A stretch of DNA of 38,106 nucleotides, from contig DASZVN010000088.1 in NCBI GenBank assembly GCA_035547055.1, positions 1 to 38,106 on the forward strand, read 5' to 3'. Shown here in pieces: positions 7,849 through 15,760 of this stretch. The translations under genes were made by a program, and so were the position numbers. This DNA comes from DASZVN01 sp035547055. Lineage in GTDB: Bacteria > Pseudomonadota > Alphaproteobacteria > Rhizobiales > Methylopilaceae. The notes beneath the pieces were generated by a model. That model had not been told where the DNA came from, did no database searches, and saw only the letters and a list, made by a program, of their open reading frames with translations. Every line of letters starts with the position of its first letter. Position 1 is the stretch's first letter.

Positions 7849-8757
7849 GTGCCGCCGTTCGGGGCCATCGACATCGTCGTCAACCCGCTGACGCCGCGGA
7901 TCGTGGCGGCGCGCCCGGCCTGGACCCGCGAGTTCCACACCAGGAAGATCGGCCGCGACCCGGCCGCGGTGCAGTCGGTGACGCTCGAAGCGATGCTGGC
8001 CGAGATGGACGCCGCCGGCATCGAGCGCGCCTTCCTCGTCGCCTGCAAGCTCGGCCAGGAAGGCCTGCCCGGCTCCTGGCACATGCCGGAGGAATGGATC
8101 GCCGAGGCGGTCGCGGCCCATCCCGACCGCTTCTGCGGCCTCGCGGGCATCGACCCGACCGAGGGCATGGCCGGGGTGCGCAGGCTCGAGCGGGCGGTGA
8201 GGCAGCTCGGATTCGTCGGCGCCCACACCTACCCGCACTGGTTCGAGCTGTCGCCAAGCGACCGCAAGTACTATCCGTTCTATGCCAAGTGCTGCGAGCT
8301 CGGAGTGCCGGTGCAGATGCAGGTCGGCCAGTCGCTGGTCTATTACGACAAGCGACCGCTGCGCAGCACCGGCCGGCCGATCGCGCTCGACGATATCGCC
8401 TGCGACTTTCCCGAGCTGAAGGTCGTCGGCATCCACGTCGGCATCCCGTGGCACGACGAGATGATCGCGATGGCGTGGAAGCACGAGAACGTCTTCATCG
8501 GTTCCGACGCCCACAGCCCGAAATACTGGCCGGCGAGCTTCGTGAACTATCTCAACAGCTACGGCCGCCACAAGGTGCTGTTCGGCACCGACTATCCGGT
8601 CCTGGCGTTCGGCCGGACCATGGAGGAGATCGCCGCGCTCGGCCTCAAGCCCGATGTCATGCGGCTGTTCCTGCGGGACAACGCGCTTCGGGTCTACGGC
8701 CTCGCCGGCGCGGAAAAGACCGACGCGATGAAGGGAGTCGAACATGCGAACGGGTAA
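7849..8757 (+). CDS. Amidohydrolase_2-family TIM-barrel hydrolase/decarboxylase (first copy)
   Basis: A 302-residue protein of the metal-dependent amidohydrolase-2 group (ACMSD/4-sulfomuconolactonase-like barrel). Recognisable parts are AAHPDRFCGLAGIDP, GAHTYPHWFELSP, GIHVGIPWHDEMIAMAWKH and the strand-8 aspartate in LFGTDYPVL. The N-terminal D-x-H-x-H metal motif is not present; the first strand reads AIDIVVNPLTP with Asn12 where a histidine would sit. The start is GTG 7849, after GGAAGG (7835-7840); no ATG fits before it. It overlaps the following binding protein by 14 bases. It closely resembles the protein at 25066-25932, including the DAHSPKYWP and GTD-P segments. Reaction unknown: hydrolysis or decarboxylation of a ring-opened acid is plausible. 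Confidence 0.87.
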   Translation: MPPFGAIDIVVNPLTPRIVAARPAWTREFHTRKIGRDPAAVQSVTLEAMLAEMDAAGIERAFLVACKLGQEGLPGSWHMPEEWIAEAVAAHPDRFCGLAGIDPTEGMAGVRRLERAVRQLGFVGAHTYPHWFELSPSDRKYYPFYAKCCELGVPVQMQVGQSLVYYDKRPLRSTGRPIALDDIACDFPELKVVGIHVGIPWHDEMIAMAWKHENVFIGSDAHSPKYWPASFVNYLNSYGRHKVLFGTDYPVLAFGRTMEEIAALGLKPDVMRLFLRDNALRVYGLAGAEKTDAMKGVEHANG

Positions 8758-9919
8758 GCGCCTGGCCGCGGCCGCCGTCGCGGCGTTTGCCGCGATGGCC
8801 TTTGCCGGCACCGCCGACGCCGCCGACAAGACGGTGACGATCGGCATCGTGACCGCGACGAGCGGGCCCCTTGCCGCCGCCGGCAAGTTCCAGCTCAACG
8901 GCTTCAACCTCGCCGCCGACGCCATCAACGCCAAGGGCGGCATCAGGATCGGCGGCGACAGCTACAAGGTGGCGCTGAAGGTCTACGACACCCATTGCAA
9001 CGCCGCCGAAGGCGCCTCGGCGATGCAGCGCCTCGCGACCATCGACCATGTGCCTGCCGCGCTCGGCGAGGTGTGCAGCCCGGTCGGCGCCGCCGAAGCG
9101 GCGGTCGCGCAGGATTTCTCGATCCCGCTGGTGCTGACGGTACCGACGGCGCCCGATCTCACCAAGCAGGGCAACCGCTTTCTCTTCCGCGTCAACGCCG
9201 ACAACGACCAGCTCACCAAGGCGCTCGCCGCCTTCGTCGGCCAGCACGCCCAATGGTCGCCGCTGTCCTTCATCGCCTGGAACAACGACGCCGGCCGTGG
9301 CGGCGTCAACGGCATGAAGGCGCTGCTGCCGAAGGACTTCAAGCTCGGCTATGTCGGCTATTTCAACGTCGGCGAAGTCGATTTCTCGAGCCACATCACC
9401 AATATCCGCAACGGCGGCGGGCACTCGGTGATGCTCTTGATGGACGAGGAGCCGGGCGCGCTCGCCATCCGCCAGATCCGCGATGCCGGGCTGAACGTCC
9501 AGCTCATCGGCACACTGGCGATGGGCTCCGACCGCTTCCTGAAGCGCGTGCCCGCGAAATATCTCGCCGGGATGGTGCAGTACAACGCCTTCCCGCCGTC
9601 GGCGCCGGTGCCGCGCATCGAGGCCTTCAGCAAGGCCTACAAGGACCGTTTCCACGAGGAGGCGCACGGCTTCGCCGCGCAGTCCTATGACGGGCTGATG
9701 ATGGTGGCGAAGGCGATGGAGACGGCCGGCACCGCGAGCGACGGCAAGAAGATCCGCGATGCCCTCGCCGGCGAGACCTATGAGGGCGTGATCGGCACCA
9801 TCAAGTTCGACAAGGACAACCAGGCTGCCCCGCCGGTCTACATCACCGAGTGGTGCCAGGACGGTAAGCGCAAGATCGACTATCCCGCCGACCTCAAGTC
9901 CGCCTGCGGCGCCGGGTGA
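8744..9919 (+). CDS. Branched-chain-amino-acid/amide-type (LIV/HAAT) ABC substrate-binding protein
   Basis: A 391-residue periplasmic protein with a Sec signal peptide (MRTGKRLAAAAVAAFAAMAF, cleavage near TADA, residue 26). The mature start, VTIGIVTATSGPLAAAGKFQLNGFNLA, and INAKGGI are classic for LivJ/LivK-like type I receptors, and ALGEVCSPVGAAEAAVAQDFSIPLV is the ligand-binding segment. Members of this family bind amino acids, amides, urea and aromatic acids. The ATG overlaps the amidohydrolase by 14 bases and is preceded by GGGAG, so enzyme and receptor are translationally coupled, which suggests the receptor's ligand is the enzyme's substrate or its precursor. The livHMGF genes follow after a 112-base gap that carries a palindromic repeat. 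Confidence 0.93.
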   Translation: MRTGKRLAAAAVAAFAAMAFAGTADAADKTVTIGIVTATSGPLAAAGKFQLNGFNLAADAINAKGGIRIGGDSYKVALKVYDTHCNAAEGASAMQRLATIDHVPAALGEVCSPVGAAEAAVAQDFSIPLVLTVPTAPDLTKQGNRFLFRVNADNDQLTKALAAFVGQHAQWSPLSFIAWNNDAGRGGVNGMKALLPKDFKLGYVGYFNVGEVDFSSHITNIRNGGGHSVMLLMDEEPGALAIRQIRDAGLNVQLIGTLAMGSDRFLKRVPAKYLAGMVQYNAFPPSAPVPRIEAFSKAYKDRFHEEAHGFAAQSYDGLMMVAKAMETAGTASDGKKIRDALAGETYEGVIGTIKFDKDNQAAPPVYITEWCQDGKRKIDYPADLKSACGAG

Positions 9920-9933
9920 TGCGGCGCGACCCT

Positions 9934-9998
9934 CGTCGGGTGGGCAAGCAAGGCTTGCCGACGAAGTGGGCATCGGCGACCCGGTGCCCGCCCTACGG
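9934..9998. repeat. Intergenic palindromic repeat, copy 2, inside the LIV operon
   Basis: Two hairpins. CGTCGG (9934-9939) and CAAGC (9945-9949) pair with GCTTG (9953-9957) and CCGACG (9958-9963), leaving a GTGGG bulge. GGGCATCGG (9968-9976) pairs with CCGGTGCCC (9981-9989) with one mismatch. It ends GCCCTACGG, like the copies at 3865 and 13391. It lies between the binding protein and livH, where it could stabilise the upstream mRNA or attenuate read-through so that receptor exceeds membrane subunits. Confidence 0.75.
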
Positions 9999-10031
9999 CT
10001 CCGGCCCGGATGACAAGACGAATCCGGCCGG

Positions 10032-10925
10032 ATGCGCCGCTGCGAGCGAATCGTGACCGCGATCTTCGAGCAGGTCGTGAACGGCACGATGATGGGCGCG
10101 ATCTACGTGCTGGTCGCGCTCGGCATGGTGCTGATCTTCGGCGTGATGGAGGTCCTGAACTTCGCCCACGGCGTCCTGTTCATGGCCGGCGGCTATCTCG
10201 CCTGGGTGTTCTACTACGGTCTGACCGGCAGCTATCCGGCGTCCGTCATCCTCGCCGCTTTGTCCCTCGCGGTCGTCGGCGCCGCGCTCGAGCGGGGCGT
10301 GTTCCGCCGCGTCAGGACCAACGTCCCGATGCAGATCGTGGCCTCGCTCGGGCTCATCCTGATCGTGCAGAACGGCGCGGTGCTGCTGTTCGGCCCGAGC
10401 GCGCTCGCGATGCGGGTGCCGACGGTGACCGCCCTCGTCCACGTCGGCGACCTCAGCTTCACCCAGCAGCACTTCGTCATCATCGCCACCGCGGCCGCGG
10501 CGATCGCGGCGCTCGCCTTCTTCCTGTTCCGCACGCGGCTCGGCACCGCGATGCGCGCAACCAGCCAGAACCCCGAAGCCGCGCGGGTCGTCGGCGTCGA
10601 TCCCGACCGCATCCACCTCCTCGCCTTCGCCATCGGCAGCGGCCTCGGCGGACTCGGCGGCGCCCTGCTCGGCCCGCTGTTCCTGATTTTCCCGCAGATG
10701 GGCGACCTGCCGCTGCTCAAGGCGCTGACCGCGATCGTGCTCGGCGGGCTCGGCAGCATTCCGGGTGCCATCGTCGGCGGCTTCGTCATCGGCATCGCGG
10801 AGGCGCTGTCGACGCTGGTGGTCTCGACCGACTATCGCGACATGGTGGTGTTCCTCCTGCTGATTGCGGTGCTCCTGGTGCGGCCCTGGGGCCTGTTCGG
10901 CATCCGCGTCCGGGGCGAAGGCTGA
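10032..10925 (+). CDS. livH: LIV-type ABC transporter permease LivH
   Basis: A 297-residue polytopic inner-membrane protein with about eight hydrophobic segments. Family landmarks are GAIYVLVALGMVLIFGVMEVLNFAHG near the N-terminus (the N-F-A-H-G box typical of LivH), the cytoplasmic RTRLGTAMRATSQNPEAARVVGVD coupling segment and GGLGSIPGAIVGGFVIGIAE near the end. It forms the heteromeric channel with LivM. ATG 10032 was taken as start; GTG 10053 (VTAIFEQVVNG) is equally possible and matches the family's usual length better. The stop overlaps the LivM ATG by one base. Confidence 0.93.
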   Translation: MRRCERIVTAIFEQVVNGTMMGAIYVLVALGMVLIFGVMEVLNFAHGVLFMAGGYLAWVFYYGLTGSYPASVILAALSLAVVGAALERGVFRRVRTNVPMQIVASLGLILIVQNGAVLLFGPSALAMRVPTVTALVHVGDLSFTQQHFVIIATAAAAIAALAFFLFRTRLGTAMRATSQNPEAARVVGVDPDRIHLLAFAIGSGLGGLGGALLGPLFLIFPQMGDLPLLKALTAIVLGGLGSIPGAIVGGFVIGIAEALSTLVVSTDYRDMVVFLLLIAVLLVRPWGLFGIRVRGEG

Positions 10926-11914
10926 TGCACCCGGCGGGCCGTGCGGCGCCGTGGGCGGCGCTCGCCTTCGTCGTCCTGCTCTACCTCGCGCCGGTGGTCT
11001 TCGCGGGCTCGCCCTACGTGCTCTACATCCTCACGCTGACGCTCTGCTATGCCGTGCCGGCGATCGGGCTGAACCTCCTGTTCGGCTATGTCGGGCTGGT
11101 CTCGCTCGGCCACATGGCCTTCGCCGGCGTCGGAGCTTACGCGACGGCCCTGCTCATGAAGGCCGGCGTCGGAGTGGTGCCGGCGCTGGCTGCCGGAACG
11201 CTCGGCGCGGGGCTCATCGGGCTCCTGGTCGGCATTCCATGCCTCAGGCTCCGCAGCCATTTCTTCATCATCGTGACGCTGGCCGTCGGGATGATGCTCT
11301 ACCTCCTGTTCAACAATCTCGACTGGCTGACCGGCGGCGCCGCGGGCCTGCCCGGCGTGCCGCGCCCGCAGCCGCTCGACCTTGGCGTCGCGACGATCGA
11401 TTTCCGCCTGTCGGAGGGCTTCTACTGGCTTGCCGCGACCGCCTTCGCCGTCGCCTTCGCTGCGCAATATCTCCTGGTCCGCTCGGATTTCGGCCGCTCG
11501 CTCGCCGCGATCCGCCAGGACGAGGCGCTGGCGGCGGCGCGGGGCGTCGACGTCTTCGCCCACAAGCTCGCGGCGTTTGCCATCTCGGCCGCGATCGCCG
11601 GCCTCGGCGGCGGGGTGATGGCGCTGTTCCTGCGCGCGGTCGCGCCGCTGTCGTTCGACTTCATGGAGAGCATCAACCTGGTGCTGATCGTCATCGTCGG
11701 CGGCGCCGGCTATCTCTATGGCCCCTATCTCGGCGCGCTGCTGTTCGTCGCCCTGCCGGAGTTTCTGCGCGCCGCCGACCAGCTCCGCCTGGTGGCGTTC
11801 GGTGCAATCCTGCTGGTGCTGGCGCTCTATGCGCCGCGCGGCCTCTGCGGCCTCGCCGCTCTGATCGGCCGGCGGCTCCGCCATACCCCTGCCGGGGCCG
11901 CCGCCGATGCCTGA
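10925..11914 (+). CDS. livM: LIV-type ABC transporter permease LivM
   Basis: A 329-residue inner-membrane protein. It has the LivM signature AIGLNLLFGYVGLVSLGHMAFAGVGAYATALL, the coupling loop VRSDFGRSLAAIRQDEALAAARGVDVFAHKLAAFAISA and GGAGYLYGPYLGALLFVALPE. About nine hydrophobic helices are visible. It pairs with LivH to form the translocation path for amino acids, amides or small carboxylates. The ATG overlaps the LivH stop (TGATG arrangement) and the stop overlaps the LivG start by eight bases, so the four genes are tightly coupled. Confidence 0.93.
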   Translation: MHPAGRAAPWAALAFVVLLYLAPVVFAGSPYVLYILTLTLCYAVPAIGLNLLFGYVGLVSLGHMAFAGVGAYATALLMKAGVGVVPALAAGTLGAGLIGLLVGIPCLRLRSHFFIIVTLAVGMMLYLLFNNLDWLTGGAAGLPGVPRPQPLDLGVATIDFRLSEGFYWLAATAFAVAFAAQYLLVRSDFGRSLAAIRQDEALAAARGVDVFAHKLAAFAISAAIAGLGGGVMALFLRAVAPLSFDFMESINLVLIVIVGGAGYLYGPYLGALLFVALPEFLRAADQLRLVAFGAILLVLALYAPRGLCGLAALIGRRLRHTPAGAAADA

Positions 11915-12659
11915 GCTTCTGGCGGTCGAGGGCCTCGGCAAGGCGTTCGGCGGCATCCGCGCGGTCGACGGCGTCAGCTTCCGCATCGAGCGGCCCGGCA
12001 TCTACGGTCTGATCGGCCCGAACGGCGCCGGCAAGACGACGCTGTTCGACGTGCTCTGCGGGCGCCAGGCCGCCGATGCCGGCGAAATCCGCTTCGAGGG
12101 CCGCCGCGTCGACCTCGACCGCGTCCATCGCCGCGCCCGCCGAGGCTTCGCCCGCACCTTCCAGGAATGCCGCGTCCTCCTGGAGGAGAGCTGCCGCGAC
12201 AACGTGCTGTTCGCGGCGCAGGACAAGCGCCTCGGCCGCGAGGGTCTCCAGGCGATGCTGCGGAGCGGACGGGCGCGCCGCGCCGCCCGTGCGGAAGCCG
12301 ACCGCCTGCTCGACCTCGCCGGCCTCGCCCGCTACGCCGAGGCGCCGGCCTCCGTCCTGTCCTACGGCCAGCGGCGGCTGCTCGAGATCGTCTCGACGCT
12401 GATGACGCGGCCGCGCCTGCTGCTGCTCGACGAGCCGGCCTCGGGCGTCAACCCGACGCTCCTGAACGCGCTCCACGATTTCCTGAAGCGCATGTTCGCC
12501 GAGCGGCCGGCCGTCTTCATCGTGGTCGAGCACAACATGGAATTCATCATGTCGCTCGCCTCCGAGATCATCGTCATGCACCAGGGCCGCATCCTGGAGC
12601 GCGGAACCCCGGCGGCGATCCAGGCGAGCCGGCAGGTCATCGACGCCTATCTCGGATGA
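11907..12659 (+). CDS. livG: LIV-type ABC transporter ATPase LivG
   Basis: A 250-residue ATPase: Walker A GPNGAGKTT (37-45), signature LSYGQRR, Walker B LLLLDEPASGVNP and switch histidine in VVEHNMEFIMSLA. The LSYGQ signature and the EHNM switch are specific to LivG rather than LivF. It energises LivHM together with LivF. The ATG lies inside the end of livM and the last bases overlap the livF ATG (ATGA, 12656-12659). Confidence 0.95.
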   Translation: MPELLAVEGLGKAFGGIRAVDGVSFRIERPGIYGLIGPNGAGKTTLFDVLCGRQAADAGEIRFEGRRVDLDRVHRRARRGFARTFQECRVLLEESCRDNVLFAAQDKRLGREGLQAMLRSGRARRAARAEADRLLDLAGLARYAEAPASVLSYGQRRLLEIVSTLMTRPRLLLLDEPASGVNPTLLNALHDFLKRMFAERPAVFIVVEHNMEFIMSLASEIIVMHQGRILERGTPAAIQASRQVIDAYLG

Positions 12660-13378
12660 GCGCGCTGCTGGAGGCCACCGGGCTCGAAGCCGGCTACGGC
12701 GCCGGGCGCCTCATCGTGCGCGGCGTCGACCTTGCGGTCGGGGGCGGCGAGATCGTGACGATCATCGGTCAGAACGGGGCCGGCAAGTCGACCCTGCTGA
12801 AGGGCATCTTCAACATGGCGCCCGTCCGCCGCGGCACGGTGCGGCTCGCCGGAGCCGAGGTCACGGCGCTGCCGACCCACGGCCTGCTGCGGGCCGGCCT
12901 CGCTTATGTGCCGCAGGCGCGGAGCCTGTTTCCCAAGCTGACGGTCGCCGAAAACCTCCGCATGGGCGGCTACCTCCTCCGCGACGAACGCCTCCTGGAC
13001 GAGCGCATCGCCGAGGTGGAGGCGATGTTCCCGATCCTCGCCGAGCGGCGGAGCCGCCATGCGGCGAGCCTCTCGGGCGGCGAGCAGCGGATGCTGGAGA
13101 TCGCGCGCACGCTGGTGATGGCGCCGAAGGCGATCATGCTGGACGAGCCTTCGATCGGCCTCGCCCCGCGGATGGTCGAGCAGGTCTTCGCGACGGCGCG
13201 ACGGCTGGCCGAGCTTGGCAAGGCGGTGCTGATGGTCGAGCAGAACGTCCGCGCCGCGCTGGAGGCGTCCGACCGCGGCTACGTGCTCGAGCTCGGCCGG
13301 GTGCGCCTTCAGGGCTCCGCCGCCGAGCTGGTCGCAAGCGACGAGGTCGGCCGCCTCTACATGGGCGTGCGGGGATAG
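12656..13378 (+). CDS. livF: LIV-type ABC transporter ATPase LivF
   Basis: A 240-residue ATPase with Walker A GQNGAGKST (38-46), LAYVPQARSLFPKLTVAENL (the LivF-type Q-loop region), signature LSGGEQR, Walker B IMLDEPSIGLAP and the LMVEQN switch segment that lacks a histidine, as usual for LivF. Start ATG 12656 overlaps the LivG stop by four bases. It is the last gene of the amidohydrolase-receptor-livHMGF operon; a strong palindromic repeat follows 12 bases after the stop and probably ends transcription. Confidence 0.95.
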   Translation: MSALLEATGLEAGYGAGRLIVRGVDLAVGGGEIVTIIGQNGAGKSTLLKGIFNMAPVRRGTVRLAGAEVTALPTHGLLRAGLAYVPQARSLFPKLTVAENLRMGGYLLRDERLLDERIAEVEAMFPILAERRSRHAASLSGGEQRMLEIARTLVMAPKAIMLDEPSIGLAPRMVEQVFATARRLAELGKAVLMVEQNVRAALEASDRGYVLELGRVRLQGSAAELVASDEVGRLYMGVRG

Positions 13379-13390
13379 AAGGCTCATGGG

Positions 13391-13448
13391 GTGGGCATCG
13401 GACTGCCGATGCCCACGAGTGGGCATGCGTTTGCATGCCCACCCTACG
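13391..13448. repeat. Intergenic palindromic repeat, copy 3, between convergent genes
   Basis: Two perfect hairpins: GTGGGCATCGG (13391-13401) with CCGATGCCCAC (13406-13416) around ACTG, and GTGGGCATGC (13419-13428) with GCATGCCCAC (13433-13442) around GTTT. It ends CCTACGAA. This is the best preserved of the three copies. Lying between livF and the CoA ligase, which point at each other, it can act as a terminator for both. Confidence 0.88.
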
Positions 13449-13457
13449 AAAAAGGGC

Positions 13458-14813
13458 CTACCGTAGATCCACGATCGGCTTGGCCTTCCAGCCGCGGCCG
13501 GCGAGCACGGGGTCGGCGGCCGTCGTGCGCTCGACGATCGGGGTGACGTTGATCGCCTCGCGGACGCAGCGCGCCAGCGCGGCGTCGAGATCGGCGGGAG
13601 GGTCGGCGGCCGGCACGATCTTCAGCACCAGCCGGTCCATCGCCAGCGGATCGCGGGAGTCGGTGCGTTCGACCACCGCCTGCCAGTCGCCGACGCCGGA
13701 AGCCCCGGCGAGCGCGTCGGCCAGCGCCTGCGGATCGACCAGCATGCCCTTGATCTTGAGGAGCCCGTCGACCCGCCGCGGCACCGAGATCAGCCGCTCG
13801 GTCAGCGCGCCGCAATGGGGGCACCGCTCCCGCGTCAGCCGCGCCACGTCGCCGAGCGCATAGCGCAGCATGACGGTGCCGCGGCGGTCGAGATGGGTCA
13901 GGAGGATCAGCCCTTCCGCGCCATCGGCGACCGGCGCGTGGGTCTCGAGATCGACCGCCTCGAAGAAGAACTGGTCCGGCGCCGGATTGTGGTAGCCGGC
14001 GCCGGGCGTGCATTCGATCATGCCGCCCTGCATCTCGGTCGCGCCGTAGGACACGCTGATGAAGGGTGCCACCGCGCCGAGCCGCTCCAACCGCGCCACG
14101 AGGTCCGCCCGCGCCGCCTCGCCGAAGCCCTCGCCGGTGACGAACACCATCCTGACGCTCGCGAACGAGGCACCGAGCTCGGCGGCGCGGTCGACGACGC
14201 GACGGACGAAGGTCGGCACGCCCCAGAGGATCGTCGGCCGGGACCGCGCCGCGATGGCCACCACCTCGTCGAGCCGGTTGCCGATCTCGGGCCGCCGCTC
14301 GACCCCCTGGCCCGGAAGCGCCGCGACGACGGGGATGTTGTAGGCCGCCGCCGCGTGCATGGCGCGGGCGAAGGCGCCGTGCGGATAGCGCGTCAGCGGG
14401 AACAGGTTGAGGATACTGTCGGCCGCCGTGACACCGCGGAGCCTGAGCATGTTGCGGTTCAGCGCCAGGATGTTCACGAAGTCGTAGGCGGTCGAGACGA
14501 ACGGCGTCGGCGCCCCGGTCGAGCCGGTGGTGTACATCACGTCCCAGACCACGGTCTCCGCGGGGTCGATCGCCCCCTCGGAGCCGAGGCGGAAGCCGTC
14601 GGGCTGGGCGACATAGTCGGCCTTGGCGACCACCGGCAGGCGCGCGAGGTCGGCAAGCCCGGCGATGTCGGCGCGGACGATGCCGGCCGCCGCAAGGCGC
14701 GCGCGGTAGAACGGATGGGCGACAAAGACGCGGTCGAGCGTCGCCGCGAGACGCTCCTCGCGGAGCGCCCGGAGCGTCGCCTCGTCGAGGCCGAACAGCA
14801 CGTCCTGGCTCAT
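13458..14813 (-). CDS. PaaK-like acyl-CoA ligase (phenylacetate-CoA ligase family)
   Basis: A 451-residue AMP-forming ligase. The phosphate-binding loop is TTGSTGAPTP (95-104), where the lysine common in TSGTTGKPT is alanine. Other landmarks are VSYGATEMQGG (254-264, adenine pocket), GDVARL (321-326), a CPHC cysteine pair (C331, C334) as in many PaaK-type enzymes, and VDGLLKIKGMLVDP at the domain hinge. The family activates aromatic or other carboxylates to CoA thioesters. The substrate is not evident. It is divergent from the HutC-type regulator at 14902 with 88 bases between the starts, and converges on livF across repeat copy 3. Probably controlled by the adjacent regulator. Confidence 0.88.
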   Translation of the reverse strand: MSQDVLFGLDEATLRALREERLAATLDRVFVAHPFYRARLAAAGIVRADIAGLADLARLPVVAKADYVAQPDGFRLGSEGAIDPAETVVWDVMYTTGSTGAPTPFVSTAYDFVNILALNRNMLRLRGVTAADSILNLFPLTRYPHGAFARAMHAAAAYNIPVVAALPGQGVERRPEIGNRLDEVVAIAARSRPTILWGVPTFVRRVVDRAAELGASFASVRMVFVTGEGFGEAARADLVARLERLGAVAPFISVSYGATEMQGGMIECTPGAGYHNPAPDQFFFEAVDLETHAPVADGAEGLILLTHLDRRGTVMLRYALGDVARLTRERCPHCGALTERLISVPRRVDGLLKIKGMLVDPQALADALAGASGVGDWQAVVERTDSRDPLAMDRLVLKIVPAADPPADLDAALARCVREAINVTPIVERTTAADPVLAGRGWKAKPIVDLR

Positions 14814-14843
14814 CGCGGCGGCGTCCTGCGGAGCGGGAAAAGA

Positions 14844-14860
14844 GATAAAGCTATAGCAAC
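14844..14860. promoter_or_regulatory. Operator-like palindrome GCTATAGC between ligase and regulator
   Basis: In the 88-base divergent gap an AT-rich stretch, ATAAAGCTATAGCAAC (14845-14860), contains the perfect 8-base palindrome GCTATAGC (14850-14857). TATAGCAA (14852-14859) is the right half of the 14-mer found at 7801 and 22166. HutC-family sites often centre on CTATAG- or TATA-like cores, so this is a candidate autoregulatory site of the regulator at 14902. Confidence 0.5.
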
Positions 14861-14901
14861 AGATCCTTTGGCGATGCTACCGTGGCGGCGAGGAGAGAGC
14901 G

Positions 14902-15726
14902 ATGAGCGAAGGCGCCCGGTCGCGCGCGGCGATGGCCATGCCGGCGACCATTCTGTCGGCGGAACGGTCGCCCGTGCCGCTCTATCATCGCCTCTACGTC
15001 ATCCTGCGCGACCAGATCGTGAGCGGCCACCACGGCAAGGGTAGCCTGCTGCCGAGCGAGCTCGAGCTGTCGGCCCTGTTCGGCGTCAGCCGCATTACGG
15101 CCAAGCGCGCGCTCGACGAGCTGAACGCCGAGGGCCTGGTCGAGCGCGCCCGCGGCCGCGGCACCCGGGTCATCGACCGGCCGGCCGAGGTGCCGGGCGG
15201 CCGGCCGATCAGCGCCTCGATCGACGGGCTCCGCGAGAACCTCTCGGTCATCGGGCGCGAGACCAGCGTGCGCGTGGTCGAGTTCGGCTATCTGCCCGCG
15301 CCGGCCCTGGTTGCCGAGCGGCTCCAGCTCGCGGCCAACACGGCGGTCCAGCGCGCCGTCCGCGTCCGCGGCCTCGACGGCCAGCCGCTGTCGCAATCCA
15401 CCACCTTCATCCCGGAGGAGATCGGCCGCACCTTCGCCAGGGACGATCTCGCAACGACCCCCCTGATCGAGCTCATCGAGGCCGCAGGCATCAAGGTCGC
15501 GTCGGCCGAGCAGAGCATCACGGCGACGCTTGCGGACAGCATTACCGCCGGGCGCCTCGACGTGCAGGTCGGCAGCGCGCTGCTCTTGCTGAAGCGGCTC
15601 GTCGTCGGCAGAGGCGGCCACCCGGTCCAGTATATCGAGATCCTCTACCGGCCCGACCGTTTCGAATACCGCATGGCGCTGACCCGCGACCAGGCCGCGC
15701 GCCACGGCCGCTTCGCCGCGCCGTGA
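14902..15726 (+). CDS. GntR-family transcriptional regulator, HutC subfamily (second copy)
   Basis: A 274-residue regulator with a winged helix at about 25-95 (SPVPLYHRLYVILRDQI, LLPSELELSALFGVSRITAKRAL, GLVERARGRGTRV) and a UTRA domain from about 110 to 260 (VQRAVRVRGLDGQPLSQSTTFIP, LKRLVVGRGGHPVQYIEILYRPDRFEYRM). It aligns along its length with the regulator at 6302. AGGAGAG (14891-14897) precedes the chosen ATG; in-frame ATGs at 14932 and 14938 are alternatives. It heads the hydantoinase genes, starting 34 bases before hyuB, and is divergent from the CoA ligase, so it probably controls both directions in response to a ring-opened acid or amide. Confidence 0.93.
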   Translation: MSEGARSRAAMAMPATILSAERSPVPLYHRLYVILRDQIVSGHHGKGSLLPSELELSALFGVSRITAKRALDELNAEGLVERARGRGTRVIDRPAEVPGGRPISASIDGLRENLSVIGRETSVRVVEFGYLPAPALVAERLQLAANTAVQRAVRVRGLDGQPLSQSTTFIPEEIGRTFARDDLATTPLIELIEAAGIKVASAEQSITATLADSITAGRLDVQVGSALLLLKRLVVGRGGHPVQYIEILYRPDRFEYRMALTRDQAARHGRFAAP

Positions 15727-15760
15727 CCGGCGCCGCCATGCCTTCCCGACCGGAGTCCCG

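Noticed and set aside
3931..8757. Possible nicotinate-degradation (nic) cluster because of a FAD hydroxylase, amidase-like hydrolase and a maleate isomerase-like gene
   Set aside because: No nicotinate hydroxylase, N-formylmaleamate deformylase or NicX-type ring-cleavage gene is present, and the isomerase-like protein lacks one catalytic cysteine.
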